A DNA stretch of 5,651 bases from Candidatus Collierbacteria bacterium (GTDB lineage Bacteria > Patescibacteriota > Microgenomatia > UBA1400 > MFAQ01): assembly GCA_003531665.1 (NCBI GenBank), contig DQFC01000004.1:3125-8775 (forward strand). The letters are read 5' to 3'. The notes beneath the pieces are model-generated. The model made no database searches, was not told where the DNA came from, and worked only from the letters and a program-made list of their open reading frames with translations. The translations under genes were made by a program, and so were the position numbers. Below are positions 1 to 4,978 of the stretch, piece after piece (positions within the stretch are counted from its first letter, which is position 1; every line of letters begins with the position of its first letter).

Positions 1-63
1 GATGTTGACTTGAATAAGATCGAAGAAGAAATACGGGCGGTGATAGTAAAGGAAACGATGTAG
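1..63 (+). CDS. C-terminal end of an upstream gene, product unknown (partial)
   Basis: The window opens inside a + strand reading frame (frame 1) that encodes the last 20 residues, ending in ...IEEEIRAVIVKETM, and stops at a TAG codon at 61-63. The fragment is charged and looks helical, but it is too short to assign to a family. It ends only five bases before the start of the histidine kinase, so the two genes are probably co-transcribed and may be translationally coupled. A cognate response regulator would be a natural partner in this position, but that is inference from gene order alone. I see no promoter in the short gap. Confidence 0.6.
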   Translation, partial: DVDLNKIEEEIRAVIVKETM

Positions 64-68
64 GTCTT

Positions 69-2186
69 ATGAAAATTAAAGAAAGGCTCAGAATTTCCTT
101 GCTTGTTTTGACAACACTCATTTTATTTGGAGGTTCAATTCTCTTTTTGATTTATGTAAATAAATCTTTGGTTGAGAAAAGAAATGTGGAATTGAATAGA
201 CATTTAGAAAATATTATTACATCAATAGTAAACAAAACGGATGAAGGAATTGACATATTGTTTGATCTGAGGGGACTATTTAAATTGGATAAGGGGGATA
301 CGTCGAGATGGGAAGATTATTTTACCGCTTTCAGCTCGGAACAGGCACGTCTGAATATATTTTCGGCTGCCTACATAGAAAAAGTTAGGCGTGATGACTT
401 GCCGAAGTTTGAAAAAACGATGAGAGATACCGGGGATTATAGATATAAAAACTATTCAGTGTTCCCAAAAACAGAAAGTGAGACAGCTTTCCCTGTCAGA
501 CATCTTCGTACCAATGATGCGGATGTGAGTTTATTTTTGGGATTTGATTTTCAATATTCGGAGAGAACGATGACGGCCTTTAAGTCGGCGACTCTAACCA
601 ATGAACCAACCATCTCTGAACTGACTCACTTAAACTTGGTCATACCTAGCAGTAAGAAGATGGGATACGAATTGATGCTTCCAGTTTATAGTGTCGCCGA
701 AATTGAGAATATTTCCCCTGAGCTACGGGAAAACTATTTGCTGGGTTTTATGGGTGTCTGGATAGAATCAAAATCATTGGTCGGGAATGGCATTAGATTA
801 CCCGGTATAAGGTATTCTATTTATGATAGCGGTGAGAAGGTGCTTGAGTCTGGATCATTAATGGTGGATCCAATCACAGCTATATCAAGAGATTTCGGAA
901 TACTGAACCGTAAGTTTAAGATTGTATTGGAGTCAGATAAAATATTTCACTTGACCCCTTTTGATGAGAACATTTTTTGGATATGCCTGATAATCATCGT
1001 TCTAATAAATTTGCTTTGGATAGCGAGTGTGTTTGCGATACTCTCTTCTAGAAAACGTGCTCTAGAAATAGCTAGCTTGGTAACTAAAGATTTGAGGAAA
1101 TTTAAGCAGGTGGTAGACGGTGTTTCTGATCATGTAGTGATTACAGATCCGGAGGGGGTGATTACCTACGCCAACAGGGCGGCTTCCATGATCACGGGGT
1201 ATTCGTTAGAAGAGATGATTGGCAAACGACCGTCGTTGTGGGGCTCCCAAATGCCGAAGGATTTCTACGACAAATTTTGGAAAACGATAAAGTATGACAA
1301 GAAGCCTTTTTGGGGAGAACTGACCAATCGGCGGAAAAGCGGAGAACTTTACGAAGCAGAGCTGCATGTTTCGCCGATATTGGATGAAAAGGGAGAATTG
1401 TTATTTTTTGTGGGGATCGAGAGGGATATAAGTAGAATGAAGGCAGTTGAAAGAATGAAGACAGAGTTTATCTCGTTGGCCAGCCATCAACTGCGAACAC
1501 CTTTATCTGCCGCAAAATGGTTTGGAGAAATGCTTATTGATGGGGATGCCGGCAAACTTACCAAAATGCAAGAAAAATATGTTTTGAAAATTAATGAATC
1601 GAATGAGAGGGAAATCCAGCTTGTAAACGCACTATTAAACGTAAGTAGGATTGAATCCGGAAAAATAATTGTATCGGCGAAACCGACGAATTTGAGAAAG
1701 TTGGTGGAAGTGATTATGGGTGATATGAAAGTCAATATTACAGGTGAAAACAAAATATTACAATATACGATTGACAAAAATGTGCCGGAAGTAGTCGTAG
1801 ATGCGAGCCTCATAAAACACGTTTACTTGAACCTGATAACTAATGCATTGAAATATACAAATGAAGGAGGAAAAATTGTGGTTAAGGTTTATGTTAAGGG
1901 TAATAATGTAATTACCGAAGTGAAAGATAACGGGATAGGGATTCCCAAGGAAGAACAAAAGAGAATAGCAGACAAGTTCTTTAGGGGGAGTAATGCTCTT
2001 AAGAAAGAGACTGAGGGAAGTGGTTTGGGGTTGTATCTTGCAAAAACTATAGTTGAGTCTTCCGGAGGTAGAATCTGGTTTGAGAGCATTGAGGGGAAGG
2101 GGACCACGTTTAAATTTTCTTTGCCGATTAGGGCTATCAGACATAATCGAATATCAAAATCCGTCAGAGGCAAAATAATAAAATAA
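69..2186 (+). CDS. Membrane sensor histidine kinase (CHASE-PAS-HisKA-HATPase)
   Basis: This is a complete 705-residue sensor kinase that should autophosphorylate on a histidine and pass the phosphate to a response regulator. Membrane segments lie at about residues 9-30 and 302-325. The region between them (about 70-240) resembles an extracytoplasmic CHASE ligand-binding domain, with FPVRHL, LGFDF and a later LMLPVY strand. A PAS domain follows at about 343-455 (VVITDPEGVITYANRAA...ITGYS...GIERDIS). The HisKA H-box has phospho-acceptor His473 in ASHQLRTP. The HATPase domain (about 575-687) keeps the N-box Asn592, the G1 box DNGIGIP (Asp620) and the G2 box GSGLGL (650-654), so it looks catalytically intact. 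There is no receiver domain, so a separate response regulator is needed. The start is the first ATG after the upstream stop; it has only a weak AGG-type ribosome binding site, consistent with coupling. The ligand cannot be told from sequence. Family assignment is firm, CHASE fairly firm. Confidence 0.95.
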   Translation: MKIKERLRISLLVLTTLILFGGSILFLIYVNKSLVEKRNVELNRHLENIITSIVNKTDEGIDILFDLRGLFKLDKGDTSRWEDYFTAFSSEQARLNIFSAAYIEKVRRDDLPKFEKTMRDTGDYRYKNYSVFPKTESETAFPVRHLRTNDADVSLFLGFDFQYSERTMTAFKSATLTNEPTISELTHLNLVIPSSKKMGYELMLPVYSVAEIENISPELRENYLLGFMGVWIESKSLVGNGIRLPGIRYSIYDSGEKVLESGSLMVDPITAISRDFGILNRKFKIVLESDKIFHLTPFDENIFWICLIIIVLINLLWIASVFAILSSRKRALEIASLVTKDLRKFKQVVDGVSDHVVITDPEGVITYANRAASMITGYSLEEMIGKRPSLWGSQMPKDFYDKFWKTIKYDKKPFWGELTNRRKSGELYEAELHVSPILDEKGELLFFVGIERDISRMKAVERMKTEFISLASHQLRTPLSAAKWFGEMLIDGDAGKLTKMQEKYVLKINESNEREIQLVNALLNVSRIESGKIIVSAKPTNLRKLVEVIMGDMKVNITGENKILQYTIDKNVPEVVVDASLIKHVYLNLITNALKYTNEGGKIVVKVYVKGNNVITEVKDNGIGIPKEEQKRIADKFFRGSNALKKETEGSGLGLYLAKTIVESSGGRIWFESIEGKGTTFKFSLPIRAIRHNRISKSVRGKIIK

Positions 2187-2188
2187 AA

Positions 2189-2206
2189 CCCCGTCGTTTG
2201 GCGGGG
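2189..2206. terminator. Hairpin just after the kinase stop codon, possible bidirectional terminator
   Basis: CCCCGTC and GGCGGGG can pair around a GTTT loop, giving seven pairs including one G-U in the + transcript, two bases after the kinase stop codon. In the + direction no clear U-run follows, so termination of the kinase message here would be weak. In the - direction the hairpin is followed by a T-rich stretch (complement of 2172-2188), but the G-U pair becomes a C-A mismatch. It may serve as the kinase 3' end and as a backup terminator for the opposing operon. Confidence 0.55.
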
Positions 2207-2234
2207 ATGGGTGATTTAGACATTGTTTCCTTTG

Positions 2235-2266
2235 AAAAGAAAAAACCGCCCCCGTGAGGGGGCGGT
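2235..2266 (-). terminator. Strong intrinsic terminator of the - strand operon
   Basis: A perfect 9-bp GC-rich stem (2245-2253 with 2258-2266) around a four-base loop is followed on the - strand by a T-tract, TTTTTCTTTT (2244-2235). This is a textbook Rho-independent terminator about ten bases after the stop of the 183-residue gene. On the + strand the loop reads GTGA, a GNRA-type tetraloop, but no U-run follows in that direction. A nearly identical hairpin lies at 3328-3351. Confidence 0.9.
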
Positions 2267-2275
2267 GAAATGTAA

Positions 2276-2827
2276 CTATGCCAAACGTTTCTTGGCGGTG
2301 GTGATACCAGCAATGGTTTTTTCTGAATCGAGACCGGCAAGCCAACCGAGCGAACCACCGACCATGGGTGAAGCCCACGCATCGTCGGTGTCCGGTACGA
2401 AGTCGTAAAGATCGTATTGCGTACCAGGGAAGAGATAGGCGACTTTTTGCTTTCCGGTTGTGGTCATCGGATCCTTTGCGGTCAGGCAGTAGTGATACTG
2501 ACCTTGCAGGTCGCCGTGGAGAGCGAGGAAATAGGGCTTGACGAGTTCCTGAATCTGAAGCGCCATCTCGACGTTTACGATTCTCTCTTTATTCAGGAAA
2601 GATTTGAGAACTTCGTCGGAGAGGTGATTTTCGATGGCTGGTTCCAGGCGAGTGTTGTAGGAACTAATGGGGGCTTCGACGAAAGGGGACCATTTGCGAG
2701 CACCAAAGCCACGCATCTGAGTGCAACTTGTGTTGGTGACAATGACTCCGCCACCATTATTCTCGGACCAATATCCGAGAATGTAGGGGTACAAAAGTTT
2801 GTTGATTTTGATTAAAACAGTGTCCAT
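2276..2827 (-). CDS. Unrecognised 183-residue protein, last gene of the operon
   Basis: I do not recognise this protein. It has no clear signal peptide or membrane segment, so it is probably cytosolic. Visible features are an aromatic N-terminus (LLYPYILGYW, residues 11-20), a glycine turn ENNGGGVIV (22-30), a middle part rich in charged helix (about 64-98), a YHYC segment (111-114), an acidic stretch VPDTDDAW (144-151) and a glycine-rich patch GGSLGWLAGL (157-166) before a basic end. It has two cysteines (35 and 114). The ATG is preceded by GGAAGG with seven bases of spacing, which supports this start; that site overlaps the end of the upstream gene, from which it is separated by three bases. 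A strong terminator follows. Tight spacing implies joint translation with the 157-residue protein, possibly as partners. No function is proposed. Confidence 0.8.
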   Translation of the reverse strand: MDTVLIKINKLLYPYILGYWSENNGGGVIVTNTSCTQMRGFGARKWSPFVEAPISSYNTRLEPAIENHLSDEVLKSFLNKERIVNVEMALQIQELVKPYFLALHGDLQGQYHYCLTAKDPMTTTGKQKVAYLFPGTQYDLYDFVPDTDDAWASPMVGGSLGWLAGLDSEKTIAGITTAKKRLA

Positions 2828-2840
2828 GTTTTATCCTTCC
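2828..2840 (-). promoter_or_regulatory. Ribosome binding site inside the preceding gene
   Basis: GGAAGG on the - strand (2840-2835) lies within the last codons of the 157-residue gene, seven bases before the ATG of the 183-residue gene. Ribosomes finishing the first gene would expose or re-use this site, so coupled translation is likely. Confidence 0.65.
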
Positions 2841-3304
2841 ATATAGATCTTGGCCAATTTTTTATATTGGACAAAGTTGTAGAGGGTTTGGATTGCAGAA
2901 AAAATCGTGTTGCGGGCACGGCTTTTTTCTTGCATGTCGAACTTAGATGGTTCAGGCAGACGTGTAGGGAAGAACATTCCGCCGCTGAGAGCTTGTTTGA
3001 ATTTCTCAGTCGTAAGCAAGGTGATCTTTTGGAGATCAGCGTCTTCTGTATTTCCGGCAAGTTTTTGAACTTGTGATCCGGGACCGAAAGTGGCAGTCTC
3101 CAAATAGCAGATCGCAGGAGACTCACCCTTGAGCATAAGGCAGAGAAAGGCCTCGTCGTATCTCCTTTGTTCGCGTCCGTGATAGCCGGGTTTGTAGAAC
3201 TCGTTCTTGCGCAGAACAGGAACAATTTCGACACCTTCTGCTTTTAAAACAGATAAAAGGTGTTGAAATTTCTCAAAAACATCATCAAAATTATACGGAG
3301 CCAT
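2831..3304 (-). CDS. Unrecognised 157-residue protein, middle gene of the operon
   Basis: I do not recognise this protein. It appears soluble, with no signal peptide or membrane segment. It begins with a helical part (about residues 5-24, FDDVFEKFQHLLSVLKAEGV), then a basic, tyrosine-containing segment (FYKPGYHGREQRRYDEAF, about 36-53), two strand-like stretches (FLCLMLKG and AICYLETATFG) and a helical C-terminus (about 128-155) rich in lysine and tyrosine. The start is supported by AAGGAG with a short four-base spacer. The gene lies 65 bases after the HD-domain gene with a GC-rich hairpin in the gap, and three bases before the 183-residue gene. It is thus in one transcription unit with the latter and probably with the HD gene. 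Its opposite-strand frames are shorter and lack support. Confidence 0.8.
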   Translation of the reverse strand: MAPYNFDDVFEKFQHLLSVLKAEGVEIVPVLRKNEFYKPGYHGREQRRYDEAFLCLMLKGESPAICYLETATFGPGSQVQKLAGNTEDADLQKITLLTTEKFKQALSGGMFFPTRLPEPSKFDMQEKSRARNTIFSAIQTLYNFVQYKKLAKIYMEG

Positions 3305-3327
3305 TTTTCTCCTTCTTGAAAAGAGTC

Positions 3328-3351
3328 CACCGCCCCCTCACGGGGGCGGTG
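3328..3351 (-). repeat. GC-rich hairpin, inverted copy of the operon terminator stem, in an intra-operon gap
   Basis: A perfect 10-bp stem (3328-3337 with 3342-3351) carries a four-base loop. Read on the - strand it matches 2245-2267 of the + strand exactly over 23 bases, so the two copies are inverted relative to each other and flank the two unknown genes. In the - transcript the loop is GUGA (GNRA type) and the hairpin is followed by GGACTCTTTTC, a poor U-tract. It lies between the HD-gene stop (3370) and the next ribosome binding site (3314). It could be a leaky terminator, a 3' stabiliser for the HD message, or a processing site. Confidence 0.8.
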
Positions 3352-3369
3352 AAGATAAATGACAGCGAC

Positions 3370-4722
3370 TTACTCGACGCCGAGGTTGGTTTTTAACTCG
3401 GGGAGCAGGTGCTTACAAGCAACCACCATGGGGTGGTCCGACGACTCGATTTCGACGTAGAGCAGGCGAAGCCATTGATCGTATGCTTCGTTGGCGAATT
3501 CGAGGCCGATGCGCCACCTTTCTTGCTCCTCAGGAGTCAGTTCACCCCAAATGTGCAGGAAGATAGGACGGGTCTCTTCGATGGATTCGAAGCAGGAGAC
3601 ACGACAGAGGAAGTTCCAGAATAAGTCGAGTGTGGAGAGGGTGGCTTGCGGCTGTGCCTCGCCGATCGACTGATTGACCACTTCGACTAGACGGAGACCC
3701 TGATTAGCTTTGTAAGCCATGAGGCGCTCCATAGAGGGGAAACGGGCGTCGTGCTGAGAGTATGCTCCGAACTTGAAGCTACTATTGGCGAAGTTCCCGA
3801 TGTGCATCAAAGTTGAGGGAGCATTGCCGTCTTTGACCACTGTCGGCTTAACCATGACTGCCAGAGCTTTGCCGTCCAGCTCGTAGAAGGCGGCGGCTGA
3901 GAAATCTTTGCCGCCATAAAAACTACCTTCGATGTTGGCCGGGATGTGGCGGGCAAACAAGGTGACGCCATTGGTATCCAGACGATCCGCAAAACGGGTC
4001 AACCAGACAGCCACGCGAACCGGATGACCCATGTTGTAGAACATGCGATCGTTCCAAACTTCACGAACATAGCCGTTGTCACAGGTCACCGGACCCAATT
4101 TATGAGTGTGGGCGGCAATAGCGTAAGCCATTAAAAGCAGAATGTGTTCGGGGAGCAAATCTTGAAGAACCTGATAGGCTTGCCAGGCTCCCACTTCAGC
4201 ATGGCCCTCTTCCCAAAGATTGTCTTCGTAACGAGGTTTGGCTACATTGCCAAAATCGTGCATAAAGTCACCCAGAAGTCCGGCGAACACGTCATTGGGG
4301 TAGGCAGTCTTCAGCGTGGGATCGTGAGCAATGATGGCGAGGCCATCAAGGAAATCGCGCCAGGAGTGCCCGCCGCCGAATTCATGACCGACGCCGCCAC
4401 CATGATAGGGACGCAGGGCCGCGTAAATGGCAGTCATAATTTCAGGGGTTGGAACAAATTCTTCCATGGCGCAGAGACGCTCGTATTCGGCATCGTTTTC
4501 GAGAGGACGGAGAGTCTTTTGAACCCAGTTGTGGATCATGAGCTGGAAGTCTCGATCAAGTAACTTCACTTTCAGCTCTTCGACGGTATAGAAATCTTTC
4601 TTTTCAGACATGGCAACCTCCTTAGTGGTTTCGGTCTGGTTTGGGGTGGATCTAGGGGAGAAAAGGCGCAAAAAGCTTGCCCACAAAGCGAGCAGGAACG
4701 AACCGATTCTTTGAAGAAACAT
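3370..4722 (-). CDS. HD-domain metal-dependent phosphohydrolase-like protein
   Basis: This is a 450-residue protein (413 if the internal start is used) with an HD-superfamily metal site in the usual order. The ligands are His119 (GGGHSW), the His155-Asp156 doublet (GDFMHDFGN), His174 (EEGHAEVGAW), His205 and His207 (AAHTHKLG) and Asp246 (RFADRLDT). The extra histidines resemble those of two-metal HD phosphohydrolases, which cleave phosphate esters such as nucleotides or cyclic dinucleotides; the substrate here cannot be read from sequence. A Gly/His-rich loop (about 107-119) precedes the first ligand. The C-terminal 200 residues match nothing I know. The first 20 residues form a hydrophobic or amphipathic segment that could anchor the long form at the membrane. 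Two in-frame ATGs, at 4722 and 4611 (Met38), each have an excellent Shine-Dalgarno site, so the start is uncertain. It is the first gene of a probable three-gene operon and is GC-richer than the kinase gene. Confidence 0.85.
   Translation of the reverse strand: MFLQRIGSFLLALWASFLRLFSPRSTPNQTETTKEVAMSEKKDFYTVEELKVKLLDRDFQLMIHNWVQKTLRPLENDAEYERLCAMEEFVPTPEIMTAIYAALRPYHGGGVGHEFGGGHSWRDFLDGLAIIAHDPTLKTAYPNDVFAGLLGDFMHDFGNVAKPRYEDNLWEEGHAEVGAWQAYQVLQDLLPEHILLLMAYAIAAHTHKLGPVTCDNGYVREVWNDRMFYNMGHPVRVAVWLTRFADRLDTNGVTLFARHIPANIEGSFYGGKDFSAAAFYELDGKALAVMVKPTVVKDGNAPSTLMHIGNFANSSFKFGAYSQHDARFPSMERLMAYKANQGLRLVEVVNQSIGEAQPQATLSTLDLFWNFLCRVSCFESIEETRPIFLHIWGELTPEEQERWRIGLEFANEAYDQWLRLLYVEIESSDHPMVVACKHLLPELKTNLGVE
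4612..4623 (-). promoter_or_regulatory. Internal ribosome binding site supporting the Met38 start of the HD protein
   Basis: AAGGAGG (4623-4617, - strand) lies five bases before an in-frame ATG at 4611. It is a near-perfect Shine-Dalgarno site and encodes Lys-Glu-Val in the longer form. Starting here removes the 37-residue hydrophobic N-terminus and gives MSEKKDFYTVEEL, a typical start of a soluble protein. Confidence 0.7.
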
Positions 4723-4735
4723 GGGTATACCTCCT
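4723..4735 (-). promoter_or_regulatory. Ribosome binding site of the long HD-protein start
   Basis: AGGAGG (4735-4730, - strand) lies seven bases before the ATG at 4722 and is also near-perfect. Part of it (GGTATA, 4731-4726) is complementary to TATACC further up the leader (4805-4800), so pairing could hide this site. That last point is inference. Confidence 0.7.
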
Positions 4736-4756
4736 AAAAGGTGTAGGTGGGGTGAG

Positions 4757-4773
4757 TCCCGCCTATGGCGGGA
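4757..4773 (-). promoter_or_regulatory. Hairpin in the operon leader
   Basis: TCCCGCC and GGCGGGA form a perfect 7-bp stem with a three-base loop, 34 bases upstream of the long HD start. No U-run follows on either strand, so it is not an obvious terminator. Its GGCGGG arm could instead pair with CCCGCC upstream in the leader (about 4819-4824), giving a competing fold. Short stems of this composition are frequent between genes in CPR-like genomes, so it may be a generic element. Confidence 0.5.
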
Positions 4774-4827
4774 GACGATAGGAATGAAACCGGGTTAACG
4801 GTATAAAAAGGGGGAAGAGGCGGGAAG

Positions 4828-4887
4828 GGTTCGACTGCGCCACTTGTGGGAGCGCTGGGGGAATGTTTGGTTTATTAAGGTCGAACC
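4828..4887 (-). promoter_or_regulatory. Candidate structured RNA element in the 5' leader of the operon
   Basis: An 8-bp perfect inverted repeat (GGTTCGAC at 4828-4835, GTCGAACC at 4880-4887) can close a stem in the - transcript. Inside it a bulged hairpin can form: 4853-4855 with 4837-4839, then 4847-4849 with 4840-4842, loop 4843-4846. The upstream arm can alternatively fold into a local hairpin (AAGGT with ACCTT, 4877-4889) that excludes the outer stem. The element would start about ten bases after the predicted transcription start. It matches no riboswitch class I recognise. Much of the pairing could be chance in GC-rich sequence. Confidence 0.4.
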
Positions 4888-4903
4888 TTGTAAGTCTGTG
4901 AGT

Positions 4904-4932
4904 ATTATAGGAATCGTGCGTATAAAACGCAA
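4904..4932 (-). promoter_or_regulatory. Sigma70-type promoter of the HD operon
   Basis: On the - strand a perfect -10 hexamer TATAAT (4909-4904) lies exactly 17 bases downstream of TTGCGT (4932-4927), which matches the first three positions of the -35 consensus. Transcription would start near 4897, giving a leader of about 175 bases before the long HD start. It lies 47 bases past the stop codon of the Nudix-like gene, so the operon has its own promoter. Confidence 0.7.
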
Positions 4933-4959
4933 AACCTATAGCGATTTGCTCAAAGGCTG

Positions 4960-4971
4960 AATACTAGTATT
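4960..4971. promoter_or_regulatory. 12-bp perfect palindrome upstream of the operon promoter
   Basis: AATACTAGTATT is a perfect inverted repeat about 28 bases upstream of the -35 hexamer and directly after the stop of the Nudix-like gene. It could be the operator of a dimeric regulator. As a hairpin it would be AT-rich and weak, with no U-run, so it is a poor terminator. Confidence 0.3.
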
Positions 4972-4978
4972 ATGAGTT

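Noticed and set aside
1487..2173. Overlapping - strand open frames of 94 to 128 codons opposite the kinase
   Set aside because: They lie wholly antisense to strongly conserved HisKA and HATPase coding sequence, have low-complexity translations and show no recognisable domain.
2417..2815. A + strand open frame of 132 codons
   Set aside because: It is antisense to the 183-residue gene, which has a good ribosome binding site, tight operon spacing and a terminator; the + frame has none of these.
2189..3351. GC-rich hairpins as a CRISPR array or an insertion-sequence end
   Set aside because: There are only two matching copies with no regular spacing, no spacers, no transposase and no target-site duplication; one is a plain terminator.
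4144..4563. A + strand open frame of 139 codons
   Set aside because: It is antisense to the metal-binding part of the HD gene, whose motifs are clearly real.
4827..4889. GGTTCGA motifs resembling the T-loop of a tRNA
   Set aside because: The flanking bases do not form a five-pair T-stem on either strand, and no acceptor stem or anticodon arm can be placed around them. They are better read as arms of an inverted repeat.
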